A stretch of 64,000 nucleotides of DNA from Nocardioides furvisabuli (GTDB taxonomy: Bacteria > Actinomycetota > Actinomycetes > Propionibacteriales > Nocardioidaceae), in contig NZ_JAIGQB010000001.1 of the NCBI RefSeq assembly GCF_021083185.1, positions 310,001-374,000 of the forward strand, read 5' to 3'. Numbering within the stretch: position 1 is the stretch's first letter; the number at the start of each line of letters is the position of its first letter. Shown piece by piece: positions 53,480 to 62,495 of this stretch. Below the pieces are notes generated by a model that was not told the origin of the DNA, did not search any database, and was given only the letters and a program-made list of their open reading frames with translations. The position numbers were made by a program, and so were the translations under genes.

Positions 53480-53485
53480 TAGTCT
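53480..53485 (+). promoter_or_regulatory. Leaderless -10 of the metallo-hydrolase gene (TAGTCT)
   Basis: TAGTCT ends 6 nt before GTG 53492. Confidence 0.5.
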
Positions 53486-53491
53486 GGTCCC

Positions 53492-54127
53492 GTGCAGATC
53501 ACCAAGCTCGGCCACGCGTGCGTCCGGGTCCGGGGCGACGGCGGCGTCGTCGTCATCGACCCGGGCGTCTTCACCGACCCCTCGGCGCTCGAGGGCGCCG
53601 ACGCGGTGCTCATCACCCACGAGCACGCCGACCACGTGCACCCCGACCACCTGCGCGACACCGACGTGCCCGTCTGGACGATCGAGGCCGTCGCCCGGCT
53701 GCTGCGCGAGCAGGCGCCCGACGTCGCGGCGCGGGTCACCGTCGTACGCCCCGGCGACCGCCTCACCGTCGCCGGCACGTCGGTGGAGGTGGTGGGCGAG
53801 AAGCACGCGGTGATCCATCCCGACTACGACCGCTTCGACAACTCCGGCTACGTCCTGGAGTCAGGCGGCACCAGCGTCTACCACCCCGGCGACGCCCTCA
53901 CGCCGCCCGGGCGAGCGGTCGACGTCCTGCTGGCGCCGGTGAGCGCGCCGTGGCTGAAGGTGTCGGAGGCCGTCGACTTCGTGCGCGAGGTGGGGGCGCC
54001 CACGTCGCTCGGCATCCACGACCGCGTCTACAGCGACATCGGTCTCGACATGGTGGCCTCGCACATGGCCAACCTGCTGCCCGCAGAGCAGTCCTTCGAG
54101 CTCCGGGAGCCCGGACAGCGGCTCTGA
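53492..54127 (+). CDS. Metallo-beta-lactamase-fold metal-dependent hydrolase
   Basis: The 211-residue protein has the fold's metal motif HEHADH at 43-48, an early strand VVIDPGVF, and later ligand regions VYHPGDAL and LGIHDRVYS, fitting the UlaG/YtnP-like small hydrolase group. The substrate is unknown. It is convergent with menF, with a shared hairpin between them. Confidence 0.9.
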   Translation: MQITKLGHACVRVRGDGGVVVIDPGVFTDPSALEGADAVLITHEHADHVHPDHLRDTDVPVWTIEAVARLLREQAPDVAARVTVVRPGDRLTVAGTSVEVVGEKHAVIHPDYDRFDNSGYVLESGGTSVYHPGDALTPPGRAVDVLLAPVSAPWLKVSEAVDFVREVGAPTSLGIHDRVYSDIGLDMVASHMANLLPAEQSFELREPGQRL

Positions 54128-54129
54128 CC

Positions 54130-54158
54130 GCGCCGGCTCCGTCTTGCTCAGCCGGCGC
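54130..54158. terminator. GCGCCGGCT hairpin over the menF stop
   Basis: An exact 9-bp stem (54130-54138 with 54150-54158) lies 3 nt after the hydrolase stop and its right arm begins on the last base of the menF stop. It should serve both convergent genes. Confidence 0.6.
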
Positions 54159-55401
54159 TGAGCGCGTCGCGCACCGGGACGAACTTGGCCTGCGACTCCG
54201 CGAGCTCGGCCTCGGGGTCGGAGCTGGCGACGATGCCGCACCCGGCGAAGAGGCGTACGCCCTCCTCGATGACCATCGCCGAGCGCAGCGCGATGCCCCA
54301 CTCGCCGTCGCCCGAGGCGTCCATCCAGCCGACCGGGCCGGCGTAGCGGTCGCGCGGCATGCCCTCGACCTCGTCGATCAGCCGGGTCGCTGCGGGTGTC
54401 GGGGTGCCGCCGACGGCCGCCGAGGGGTGCAGCGACTCCGCGAGCTCGAGCGACGTCGCCTCGTCGTGGACGACGCCGTTGACGTCGGTGGCCAGGTGCA
54501 TCACGTTGGGCAGGTGGAGGACGAACGGCGCCTCCGGCACGTTCATCGACGAGCAGTGCGGCTCCAGGGAGTCGGCGACCGAGCGCACGGCGTACTCGTG
54601 CTCCTCGAGGTCCTTCGACGAGCGCGCGAGCGTGGCCGCGAGCGCCAGGTCGCGGTCGTCGTCACCCGTACGCCGGATGGTGCCGGCGAGCACCCGCGAG
54701 GTCACCAGGCCCCGCTCGCGACGCACCAGCATCTCGGGGGTGGCGCCGAAGATGCCGTCGACGTGGAAGGTCCAGCACATCTCGTAGTGCTCGGCGAGGC
54801 GGTGCAGCGGCCAGCGCACGTCGAGGGGGACGTCGGTGGTGGCGATCAGGTCACGGGCCAGGACCACCTTCTCGAGCTCACCCGCTCCGATGCGGCCGAC
54901 GGCCTCGGCGACGACCGACATCCACTCCTCGCCGTTGAGCGCGCCGTCGGAGAAGACGAGGCCCACGGGCGGGTCGGGCGGGGTGGCGGGCGAGAGCACC
55001 GGCTCCTCGACCGAGACCGTGGTGAGCCAGGTGCGGTCACCGCGTCGGCCCACGATCACCTGCGGGACCACCAGCACGGACTCGCCGGGCTCGTCGGCGA
55101 ACGCGAAGGTGCCGAAGCACACCGGCCCGGTGCCGGGCTCGTTGACGCTGTCGTCCACCTCGGCACGGGCGACGGTCTCGGCCCACCACTTCACCGCGTC
55201 GCTGAACCGGGTGTGCCCGGAGGTCTCCAGGCGGGCGGCGACACCCCAGCCCACCAGGCCCTCGCCGCGGCGCAGCCAGCTGACCGGCTCCTGCTGGGGC
55301 AGCAGGTCCAGGAGCGGCAGGTCCGCCAGGTCGACCGGCACGGTGCGCACCACGAGGGGCGCGGCGGGTCCGGGGACGGCGGCGGACGCGGGGGTCGTCA
55401 C
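54148..55401 (-). CDS. menF: Isochorismate synthase
   Basis: This enzyme converts chorismate to isochorismate, the substrate of MenD. The 417-residue chorismate-binding protein has ELEKVVLARDLI with the general-base lysine, FHVDGIFGATPEMLVRR, VLAGTIRRTG, ELAESLHPSAAVGGTPTPAA and AGPVGWMDASGDGEWGIALR with the magnesium glutamates. Genomic context argues for menaquinone rather than a siderophore. GTG 55401 lies 8 nt behind TAGGCT (55410-55415, minus strand), so it is probably leaderless. Confidence 0.93.
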   Translation of the reverse strand: MTTPASAAVPGPAAPLVVRTVPVDLADLPLLDLLPQQEPVSWLRRGEGLVGWGVAARLETSGHTRFSDAVKWWAETVARAEVDDSVNEPGTGPVCFGTFAFADEPGESVLVVPQVIVGRRGDRTWLTTVSVEEPVLSPATPPDPPVGLVFSDGALNGEEWMSVVAEAVGRIGAGELEKVVLARDLIATTDVPLDVRWPLHRLAEHYEMCWTFHVDGIFGATPEMLVRRERGLVTSRVLAGTIRRTGDDDRDLALAATLARSSKDLEEHEYAVRSVADSLEPHCSSMNVPEAPFVLHLPNVMHLATDVNGVVHDEATSLELAESLHPSAAVGGTPTPAATRLIDEVEGMPRDRYAGPVGWMDASGDGEWGIALRSAMVIEEGVRLFAGCGIVASSDPEAELAESQAKFVPVRDALSAG

Positions 55402-55409
55402 GATGCGGC

Positions 55410-55415
55410 AGCCTA
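55410..55415 (-). promoter_or_regulatory. -10 of menF (TAGGCT)
   Basis: TAGGCT on the minus strand ends 8 nt before GTG 55401. Confidence 0.4.
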
Positions 55416-55520
55416 CGCCGGTGGTCCGAACCGCTGGCGCGCAGATGGCGCAAAGCGTGAACAGGACGGCAGGTGCTGACCTAGGTTGCGGCGGTACACC
55501 AGGGAGTGAAGGGGACACCC

Positions 55521-56708
55521 GTGCCTGCTCAGGAATCGCCGCTCACGCGGCTCACGCGCCACGCCCGCGCCCGCGCCCTCGAGGTCGCCGTCGCCGAGCC
55601 GAGCGGTGCGTCCTGGTCGACGCTGACCTGGAACGAGCTCTACCGCCGCGTCATCGACGGCGCCGCCGGCATGATCGAGGCCGGGGTCGACCCCGGCTCG
55701 GTCGTCGTCATCCGGGTGCCCACCGGCATCCGGCTGCTCGAGCTCGAGCTCGCCACGCGCATCGCCGGCGCCGTGCCGCTGCTGCTGCCCGAGCACCTCG
55801 ACCCCGCCGAGGTCGGCCGGCTCCTCGACGAGATCGAGGTGCGCCTGGTGATCGTCGACCACGAGAGCCGTCTGACCCTGCTGCGCCGTGCGGCCCTCGC
55901 CGAGGCGCAGCTCTTCGAGTGCGACGACCGGTCCTGGGAGCGGCTGCGCGGCATGGGCCTCGAGCGCCGCAAGCGCCAGCCCGACGTGCTCGCCTGGGTG
56001 GACGGCGTACGCGCCGACGCCCCGAGCAGCGCCGTGCTCGGCCTGCCGCGTGAGAAGGGCCCGGCCTGGCTCTTCCGCCCCGAGTCGTCCGGCGCGCTGT
56101 CCGACCTCGCCGTGGACGACGTCGTCGTGCTCACCGGTGAGGCCACCGACCGCTTCACCACCGTCGTGCGCGACGCGCACCTCAGCGCCGGCTGCGCCCT
56201 GGTCTGGGTCGAGGGTCCCGAGCGGCTCGAGGCGGCCTTGGCGCGCTTCTCGCCCACCCACGTCCTGCTCGACCACACTGTCGCCCGGGTCCTGGAGGAC
56301 CTCATCGAGGGCGGGATCATCGACGGTGCCCCGTGGCACCCGACCCCGCGGGAGGTCCTCGAGGCGACCTCGGCGCGCGTGGCCGAGGCCCGCCTGGGAT
56401 CGCGCGGCCGCAAGCTCGCCGACGAGGTCGTCGCCCTCGTGCCGTGGTGGGGCGGTCGGGTCCGGGTGCTCGCCCTGGACGCACGCGTGAACCGCACGAT
56501 CAGCGGCCTGGCCACGACGCTGGGCTTCCGCATCGGCCGCATCGCGCACCATCCCGCGGTCCGGCTCGACCTGGCGCGGGAGCACGCCGTGGTGCACGTC
56601 CCCGCGGCGCCGATGGTCGAGGCTGCCTCGGAGCTGCTGCCCCGGCGCGGCGGCCGCACCAGCGACCTCGACAGCGCCTTCTCCCTCGCGGGCGCCCCCG
56701 GGAGCTGA
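55521..56708 (+). CDS. Degenerate adenylate-forming (ANL-like) protein without P-loop
   Basis: The 395-residue protein begins like an AMP-dependent synthetase: WNELYRRVIDGAAGMIEAGV, VVVIRVPTGIRLLELELATR, AVPLLLPEHLDPAEV. Where the P-loop YTSGTTGxPK is expected it reads VVLTGEATDRFTTVVRDAHL, so the ATP-binding glycine-lysine motif is missing. The A5-A10 C-terminal domain is not recognisable. The frame is intact with normal codon use, so this is a diverged protein rather than a fresh pseudogene. GTG 55521 follows GAAGGGG by 6 nt. It lies among menaquinone genes; its role is unknown. Confidence 0.7.
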   Translation: MPAQESPLTRLTRHARARALEVAVAEPSGASWSTLTWNELYRRVIDGAAGMIEAGVDPGSVVVIRVPTGIRLLELELATRIAGAVPLLLPEHLDPAEVGRLLDEIEVRLVIVDHESRLTLLRRAALAEAQLFECDDRSWERLRGMGLERRKRQPDVLAWVDGVRADAPSSAVLGLPREKGPAWLFRPESSGALSDLAVDDVVVLTGEATDRFTTVVRDAHLSAGCALVWVEGPERLEAALARFSPTHVLLDHTVARVLEDLIEGGIIDGAPWHPTPREVLEATSARVAEARLGSRGRKLADEVVALVPWWGGRVRVLALDARVNRTISGLATTLGFRIGRIAHHPAVRLDLAREHAVVHVPAAPMVEAASELLPRRGGRTSDLDSAFSLAGAPGS

Positions 56709-56710
56709 GG

Positions 56711-57730
56711 TCAGGACCGGTGGACGATCACCTTGTCGCCGAGCCGGACCCGGTCGAACAGCCAGGCCACCGCCGCACGGTCGCGGACGTTGACGCACCC
56801 GTGCGACGCGCCGTTGTAGCCGTTGGCGGCGAAGTCGGGGGAGTAGTGCACGGCCTGGCCGCCTGAGAAGAACATCGCGAACGGCATGGGGGTGTCGTAG
56901 AGGCTCGAGACGTGGTCACGCGACTTGCGCGAGACCGCGAACGCGCCCTCGCGCGTCGGCAGCTCGTCGGACCCGAACCGCACCTCCATGGTCTTCAGCA
57001 CCACGCCGTCGACCACCCAGCGCAGCGAGCGCGACGACTTGTCGATGCACATCGCGCGGCCCGTCGTGCAGCGGGGGTCGAGCGCGGGTCCCTGCGGCAC
57101 GATGTTGAACAGCTCGGCCTTCGTGGGGGTGCTGGTCATGTCCTTCAGGCGCGTCAGGGTGCGGCGGTCGACCTGGCCGGTGACCGGGATCCGGCGCTTG
57201 GACTGGAAGCCCCGCACGGCCTCGACGGTCGAGCGCGCGTAGCGGCCGCTCACCCGGCCGTCGTACCACCGGACCTGCTTGAGGCGCGCCTGGACCTGGC
57301 GCACCCACATCCCGGTGTCGCCACGCTCGAGCAGTGCGCGACCGGGGGTGTAGACGTTGTGCAGCGCCTCCGTCGTCGGCTTCGTGGTGAGGGAGACGAG
57401 CTTGAGCCAGGTGCGCTCGTCGACGACCCCGTCGGCGGTCCAGCCGCGGCGCCGCTGGAAGGTCGCCACCCCGGTCCGGGTCTGCTCGTCGAATCGGTTG
57501 GTCACCACCTCGGAGTGCAGGTCGAGCTGGTGCAGCCGGCTCTGGAGCACGCGCACCCGCCAACCCGTGTCCCCGGGGCTCATCGGCTCGAAGCCGCGCG
57601 CCGACGCGCCGGTCGACGGGGCCGCCGTCGCCGGGGACGACCCGACGGCGGTGAGCGCCGCGACGGTGCACAGCAGGGTGAGCAGGACTGTGACGACGCG
57701 CGAGGCGTGCGGCAAGGTGTGGTGCGGCAT
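56711..57730 (-). CDS. L,D-transpeptidase with two peptidoglycan-binding domains
   Basis: The 339-residue exported protein should form 3-3 cross-links or anchor proteins in peptidoglycan. It has a signal peptide (residues about 10-38), two PG_binding_1 repeats (GDTGWRVRVLQSRLHQL and GDTGMWVRQVQARLKQV), and a C-terminal YkuD domain with the catalytic motif SHGCVNVRDRAAV. ATG 57730 follows GGGGGAGGAACC; the upstream in-frame codons lack this. Two extra cysteines (RCTTGRAMCIDKS) may form a disulfide. Confidence 0.94.
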   Translation of the reverse strand: MPHHTLPHASRVVTVLLTLLCTVAALTAVGSSPATAAPSTGASARGFEPMSPGDTGWRVRVLQSRLHQLDLHSEVVTNRFDEQTRTGVATFQRRRGWTADGVVDERTWLKLVSLTTKPTTEALHNVYTPGRALLERGDTGMWVRQVQARLKQVRWYDGRVSGRYARSTVEAVRGFQSKRRIPVTGQVDRRTLTRLKDMTSTPTKAELFNIVPQGPALDPRCTTGRAMCIDKSSRSLRWVVDGVVLKTMEVRFGSDELPTREGAFAVSRKSRDHVSSLYDTPMPFAMFFSGGQAVHYSPDFAANGYNGASHGCVNVRDRAAVAWLFDRVRLGDKVIVHRS

Positions 57731-57831
57731 GAGGTTCCTCCCCCGGAGGGCCGTCGACCGGGCGGTCGACGCGTCGATCATAGGGACGCGCGCGGACACC
57801 CCCGCGTTGCACGGCCTCAGGCTGGGACGCC

Positions 57832-57837
57832 TACGCT
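57832..57837 (+). promoter_or_regulatory. Leaderless -10 of ubiE/menG (TACGCT)
   Basis: TACGCT ends 6 nt before GTG 57844. Confidence 0.5.
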
Positions 57838-57843
57838 CGGCGC

Positions 57844-58533
57844 GTGGCCCGCGCTGACCTGGACAAGCAACCGACCGACGTACGTCGCATGTTCGACACC
57901 GTCGCGAAGCGCTACGACCTCACCAACGACCTCATGACGGCCGGGATCCAGCGCAGCTGGCGGCGTTCGATGGTCGCGGCGGTCGACCCGCAGCGCGGCG
58001 ACCTGGTGCTCGACCTCGCCGCGGGCACGGGGTGCTCCAGCGAACCCTTCGCCGCCCACGGTGCCACTGCGGTGCCGTGCGACTTCTCCGTCGGGATGCT
58101 GCAGCAGGGTCGCAAGGACCGGCCGGGCCTGCCGTTCGTGGCCGGCGACGGCACGCGGCTGCCGTTCCTCGACGACACCTTCGACGCCGTCACCATCTCC
58201 TACGGCCTGCGCAACTTCGTCGACCCCGTCAAGGGCCTGCGGGAGATGCTCCGCGTGACCCGCCCCGGCGGCCGGCTGGTCGTGTGCGAGTTCAGCACCC
58301 CGACCAACGGCGCCTTCCGGTCGCTCTACATGGACGGCTTCATGCGCGCGCTGCCGCGGATCGCGTCGGTGACCGCGAGCGCGAGCGACGCCTACGTCTA
58401 CCTCGCCGAGTCCATCCTCGCCTGGCCCGACCAGGCGGGCCTCGCCGACCTGGTGGCCGAGGCGGGCTGGAAGCGCCCGGAGTGGCGCAACCTCACCGGC
58501 GGCATCGTGGCCCTGCACCGGGCGACCGCCTGA
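57844..58533 (+). CDS. ubiE: Demethylmenaquinone methyltransferase
   Basis: This enzyme (also MenG or MenH) methylates demethylmenaquinone, the last step of the pathway. The 229-residue SAM methyltransferase has [19 protein letters not shown], motif [13 protein letters not shown], and the UbiE signature [19 protein letters not shown]. The geranylgeranyl reductase and polyprenyl synthase genes that often follow in actinobacteria are replaced here by nuoA. A near-perfect hairpin follows. Confidence 0.95.
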   Translation: MARADLDKQPTDVRRMFDTVAKRYDLTNDLMTAGIQRSWRRSMVAAVDPQRGDLVLDLAAGTGCSSEPFAAHGATAVPCDFSVGMLQQGRKDRPGLPFVAGDGTRLPFLDDTFDAVTISYGLRNFVDPVKGLREMLRVTRPGGRLVVCEFSTPTNGAFRSLYMDGFMRALPRIASVTASASDAYVYLAESILAWPDQAGLADLVAEAGWKRPEWRNLTGGIVALHRATA

Positions 58534-58542
58534 TCCTGCCGC

Positions 58543-58571
58543 GATTTAGCGCACGTGATCGTGCCTAAATC
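58543..58571. terminator. GATTTAG palindrome after ubiE
   Basis: The arms GATTTAGCGCAC (58543-58554) and GTGCCTAAATC (58561-58571) pair along 11 bp with one bulged C and a 6-nt loop. It lies 10 nt after the ubiE stop and is conspicuously A+T-rich at its ends. It is probably a terminator and may be a dispersed repeat. Confidence 0.55.
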
Positions 58572-58609
58572 TGCAGGTCAGGGTGCGTGAGGCAGGTCAC
58601 CACCCCGGC

Positions 58610-58671
58610 GTGACGCACGCCGCATCCGAGTCCTAGACTGTGGCCCGCGCCACTCGTGAAGACATTCACAA
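58610..58671 (+). promoter_or_regulatory. nuo operon promoter and Rex operator
   Basis: GTGACG (58610-58615), 18 bp and TAGACT (58634-58639) form a promoter with a leader of about 76 nt. At 58654-58671 lies an 18-mer that matches TTGTGAA-N4-TTCACAA at 13 of 14 fixed positions, only the second base differing. It is centred about 17 bp after the inferred transcript start, where bound Rex would block elongation or initiation. Confidence 0.7.
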
Positions 58672-58721
58672 AGTCACATGTCCTCACTCCGCCCGGCGCT
58701 GGTCACACCGGAAGGGAATCG

Positions 58722-59081
58722 ATGGAGCTCTACACCCCGGTCCTCGCCCTGGCGCTGCTCGCGACGGGTTTCGCGGTCTTCTCCGTCGTCATCAGCGCCT
58801 TCACCGGCCCCAAGCGCTACAACCGGGCAAAGCTCGACTCCTACGAGTGCGGCATCGAGCCGACGCCGCAGCCGATCGGCGGCGGCCGCATCCCGGTGAA
58901 GTACTTCATCACCGCGATGCTCTTCATCATCTTCGACATCGAGATCATCTTCCTCTACCCCTGGGCCGTCCACTTCGACGCGATGGCGCTGTTCGGGCTG
59001 GTCGAGATGGTCCTCTTCATCGGCACGGTCTTCGTCGCCTACGCATATGTGTGGCGACGCGGCGGACTGGATTGGGACTGA
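58722..59081 (+). CDS. nuoA: NADH-quinone oxidoreductase subunit A
   Basis: NuoA is a small membrane-arm subunit of complex I next to the quinone site. The 119-residue protein has three membrane segments and the conserved loop KLDSYECGIEPTPQP. ATG 58722 follows GAAGGG by 5 nt. It is the first gene of a closely packed nuo operon. Confidence 0.97.
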   Translation: MELYTPVLALALLATGFAVFSVVISAFTGPKRYNRAKLDSYECGIEPTPQPIGGGRIPVKYFITAMLFIIFDIEIIFLYPWAVHFDAMALFGLVEMVLFIGTVFVAYAYVWRRGGLDWD

Positions 59082-59084
59082 TTC

Positions 59085-59639
59085 ATGGGACTTGAAGAGA
59101 AGCTGCCCAACGGGGTCCTGCTGACCACGGTCGAGGGCGTCGCCGGCTACATGCGCAAGGCCTCGTTCTGGCCCGCGACCTTCGGCCTGGCCTGCTGCGC
59201 CATCGAGATGATGACCACCGGCGGCCCGAAGTACGACCTCGCCCGCTACGGCATGGAGGTCTTCCGCGCGAGCCCGCGCCAGGCCGACCTGATGATCGTC
59301 GCCGGTCGCGTGAGCCAGAAGATGGCCCCGGTCCTGCGCCAGATCTACGACCAGATGCCCGAGCCCAAGTGGGTGCTGGCCATGGGCGTGTGCGCCTCGT
59401 CGGGCGGCATGTTCAACAACTACGCCATCGTCCAGGGCGTCGACCACGTCGTCCCCGTGGACATGTACCTCCCCGGCTGCCCGCCGCGCCCGGAGATGCT
59501 CATCGACGCGATCCTCAAGCTGCACGACCAGGTCCAGCAGACCAAGCTGGGCGTCAACCGCCGCACCGAGATCGCCGAGCTCGAGACCGCCGCGCTGCGC
59601 GCCCTGCCGACCTCGGACATGAAGGGCCTGCTGCGGTGA
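59085..59639 (+). CDS. nuoB: NADH-quinone oxidoreductase subunit B
   Basis: NuoB carries cluster N2, the last iron-sulfur center before quinone. The 184-residue protein shows the ligands [21 protein letters not shown] and LPGCPPRPE. It starts 3 nt after nuoA. Confidence 0.98.
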   Translation: MGLEEKLPNGVLLTTVEGVAGYMRKASFWPATFGLACCAIEMMTTGGPKYDLARYGMEVFRASPRQADLMIVAGRVSQKMAPVLRQIYDQMPEPKWVLAMGVCASSGGMFNNYAIVQGVDHVVPVDMYLPGCPPRPEMLIDAILKLHDQVQQTKLGVNRRTEIAELETAALRALPTSDMKGLLR

Positions 59640-60442
59640 GCGACGACAAGACCGACCAGAACAAGGCAGCCCGACCGGCCGAGGAGAGCAACCTCGAGAA
59701 GGCCAAGCAGGAGACCGGCACCGGCAGCGGCGTCGCCGAGCCCGCGCCGGAGCAGTCCCCGGAGAACGTCCCCGCGCCGACCGGCGAGGTCCGCGCGGTC
59801 GGCGTACGCCACGGCATGTTCGGTGCGTCCGGCACCGGCGACACCTCCGGCTACGGCGGCCTGGTCAGTGCCACGGTCTTCCCGGCCCCGTCGCAGCGCC
59901 CCTACGGCGGTTGGTTCGACGAGGTCGCCGACGCCCTCGAGGCCCGGTTGTCGGCCACCGACCTCACCGCCGCCATCGAGAGCGTCGTGGTCCACCGCGG
60001 GGAGATCACCTTCCACGTGCGTCGCGAGGACCTGCCCTTCGTCGCGCAGATGCTGCGCGACGACGAGGCGCTGCGCTTCGAGTTCTGCTCCGGCGTCAGC
60101 GGCGTGCACTACCCCGAGGACACCGGGCGCGAGCTGCACGCGGTCTACCACCTCACCTCGATGACCCACAACCGGCGCATCCGGGTCGAGGTGACCGCGC
60201 CGGACAGCGACCCGCACGTGCCGAGCCTGGTGAGCATCTACCCGACGCTCGACTGGCACGAGCGCGAGACGTACGACATGTTCGGGCTGATCTTCGACGG
60301 TCACCCCGCTCTGACCCGGGTGCTCATGCCGGACGACTGGCCGGGCCACCCGCAGCGCAAGGACTACCCGCTAGGCGGCATCCCCGTGGAGTACAAGGGC
60401 GGCAGCATTCCTCCGCCCGACCAGCGCAGGAGCTACAGCTGA
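59636..60442 (+). CDS. nuoC: NADH-quinone oxidoreductase subunit C
   Basis: NuoC is a peripheral-arm subunit beside NuoD. The 268-residue protein ends with the 30-kDa subunit signature [20 protein letters not shown] and [22 protein letters not shown] sequence. A hydrophilic, mostly acidic extension of about 60 residues precedes the conserved domain. GTG 59636 overlaps the nuoB stop; nuoC and nuoD remain separate genes. Confidence 0.96.
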   Translation: MSDDKTDQNKAARPAEESNLEKAKQETGTGSGVAEPAPEQSPENVPAPTGEVRAVGVRHGMFGASGTGDTSGYGGLVSATVFPAPSQRPYGGWFDEVADALEARLSATDLTAAIESVVVHRGEITFHVRREDLPFVAQMLRDDEALRFEFCSGVSGVHYPEDTGRELHAVYHLTSMTHNRRIRVEVTAPDSDPHVPSLVSIYPTLDWHERETYDMFGLIFDGHPALTRVLMPDDWPGHPQRKDYPLGGIPVEYKGGSIPPPDQRRSYS

Positions 60443-61800
60443 TGAGCACCGAGACGAGCACCGCCAACCAGCAGGACCTGTACGCCGCTCCCGGCGAGAC
60501 GAGCCAGGGCCGCGTCTTCACCGTCACCGGTCAGGACTGGGACTCCATCACCCAGAGCATCGGCGACGCCGCCGAGGAGCGGGTCGTGGTCAACATGGGA
60601 CCGCAGCACCCCTCGACGCACGGCGTGCTGCGCCTCATCCTCGAGCTCGAGGGTGAGACGGTCACCGAGGCACGGTGCGGCATCGGCTACCTGCACACCG
60701 GCATCGAGAAGAACATGGAGTACCGATCCTGGGTGCAGGGCACGACCTTCTGCACCCGCATGGACTACCTCTCCCCGTTCTACAACGAGGCGACCTACGT
60801 CCTCGGCGTCGAGCGGCTGCTCGACATCGAGGACGACATCCCGGAGAAAGCGCAGGTCATGCGCGTGCTCCTGATGGAGCTCAACCGGATCTCCTCCCAC
60901 CTCGTCGCGATCGCGACCGGCGGCATGGAGATCGGCGCGCTGACCGTCATGACGATCGGGTTCCGCGAGCGCGAGCTGGTCCTCGACCTGTTCGAGCTGA
61001 TCACGGGACTGCGGATGAACCACGCCTTCTTCCGCCCCGGCGGTGTCGCCCAGGACCTGCCGCCCGGCGCGCTCGACGAGATCCGCGACTTCATCGCACT
61101 GATGAAGAAGCGCCTTCCCGAGTACGCCGCCCTCTGCAACGCCAACCCGATCTTCAAGGGGCGGCTCGAGGGGGTCGGTCACCTCGACCTGGCCGGCTGC
61201 ATGGCGCTCGGCATGACCGGCCCGGTGCTCCGCTCGACCGGCTACGCCTGGGACCTGCGCAAGACCCAGCCCTACAGCGGCTACGAGGACTACGACTTCG
61301 AGGTCCAGACCTGGGACACGTGCGACTCCTACGGCCGCTTCCGCATCCGCCTCAACGAGATGTGGGAGTCGCTGAAGATCGTCGGGCAGTGCGCCGACCG
61401 CCTCGCCGGCCTCGAGGGCGCTCCGGTGATGGTGTCGGACAAGAAGATCGCCTGGCCCAGCCAGCTCGCGATCGGCAGCGACGGCATGGGCAACAGCCTC
61501 GATCACATCCGCCACATCATGGGGGAGTCGATGGAGGCGCTGATCCACCACTTCAAGCTGGTCACGGAGGGCTTCCGGGTCCCCGCCGGCCAGGCGTACG
61601 TCCCGATCGAGTCCCCGCGCGGCGAGCTGGGCGCGCACGTCGTCTCCGACGGCGGCACGCGTCCTTTCCGCGCGCACTTCCGGGACCCGTCGTTCACCAA
61701 CCTCCAGGCGACGAGCGTGATGAGTGAGGGCGGCATGGTCGCCGACGTCATCGTCGCCATCGCCTCCATCGACCCCGTCATGGGAGGAGTCGACCGATGA
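60442..61800 (+). CDS. nuoD: NADH-quinone oxidoreductase subunit D
   Basis: NuoD is the 49-kDa subunit that forms the quinone cavity with NuoB. The 452-residue protein has [37 protein letters not shown] and the closing segment [16 protein letters not shown]. Its ATG shares one base with the nuoC stop. Confidence 0.98.
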   Translation: MSTETSTANQQDLYAAPGETSQGRVFTVTGQDWDSITQSIGDAAEERVVVNMGPQHPSTHGVLRLILELEGETVTEARCGIGYLHTGIEKNMEYRSWVQGTTFCTRMDYLSPFYNEATYVLGVERLLDIEDDIPEKAQVMRVLLMELNRISSHLVAIATGGMEIGALTVMTIGFRERELVLDLFELITGLRMNHAFFRPGGVAQDLPPGALDEIRDFIALMKKRLPEYAALCNANPIFKGRLEGVGHLDLAGCMALGMTGPVLRSTGYAWDLRKTQPYSGYEDYDFEVQTWDTCDSYGRFRIRLNEMWESLKIVGQCADRLAGLEGAPVMVSDKKIAWPSQLAIGSDGMGNSLDHIRHIMGESMEALIHHFKLVTEGFRVPAGQAYVPIESPRGELGAHVVSDGGTRPFRAHFRDPSFTNLQATSVMSEGGMVADVIVAIASIDPVMGGVDR

Positions 61801-62495
61801 GCGAGCCCACGACCGGCCTCGACGAGAAGACCTGGACCGAGCTGCGCGAGATCGCCGCCCGCTACCCCCAGGCCCGTTCGGGCCTGCTCCCGATGCTGCA
61901 CCTCGTGCAGTCGGTCGAGGGGCGCATCACCCCCGAGGGCATCGAGGCCTGCGCCGAGGTGCTCGGCATCAGCGCTGCCGAGGTCAACGGTGTCGCGACC
62001 TTCTACACGATGTACAAGCGCAAGCCCGTCGGTGACTACCACGTCGGTGTGTGCACCAACACACTGTGCGCGGTGATGGGCGGCGACTTGATCTTCGAGC
62101 GGCTCAAGGACCACCTCGACGTCGGCAACGACGAGACGACCGAGGACGGGAAGATCACCCTCGAGCACGTCGAGTGCAACGCGGCGTGCGACTACGCCCC
62201 GGTGATGATGGTCAACTGGGAGTTCATGGACAACCAGACCCCCGAGTCGGCCGTCCGGGTCGTGGACGACCTGCGCGCCGGCAAGGAGGTCCACTCGACC
62301 CGCGGTCCGCGCCTGGGCACCTGGCGCGAGGCCGAGCGGGTGCTCGCCGGCTTCCCCGACGACCGCGCCGACGAGGGCCCCGCGGCCGGCGCGCCGTCGC
62401 TCGTCGGCCTCAAGATCGCGCGCGAAAACGGTTGGACGGCCGGCACGGACACCTCCGACCAGGACGCCACGCCCACGAAGGGAGACGACCAGTGA
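61797..62495 (+). CDS. nuoE: NADH-quinone oxidoreductase subunit E
   Basis: NuoE holds the [2Fe-2S] cluster N1a. The 232-residue protein has the cysteines in [13 protein letters not shown] and [15 protein letters not shown]-terminal hydrophilic tail of about 50 residues extends beyond the conserved domain. ATGA and GTGA overlaps link it to nuoD and nuoF. Confidence 0.97.
   Translation: MSEPTTGLDEKTWTELREIAARYPQARSGLLPMLHLVQSVEGRITPEGIEACAEVLGISAAEVNGVATFYTMYKRKPVGDYHVGVCTNTLCAVMGGDLIFERLKDHLDVGNDETTEDGKITLEHVECNAACDYAPVMMVNWEFMDNQTPESAVRVVDDLRAGKEVHSTRGPRLGTWREAERVLAGFPDDRADEGPAAGAPSLVGLKIARENGWTAGTDTSDQDATPTKGDDQ

Noticed and set aside
55521..56708. Pseudogene of an acyl-CoA synthetase
   Set aside because: There is no frameshift or internal stop and base use is normal, so a diverged functional protein is more likely.
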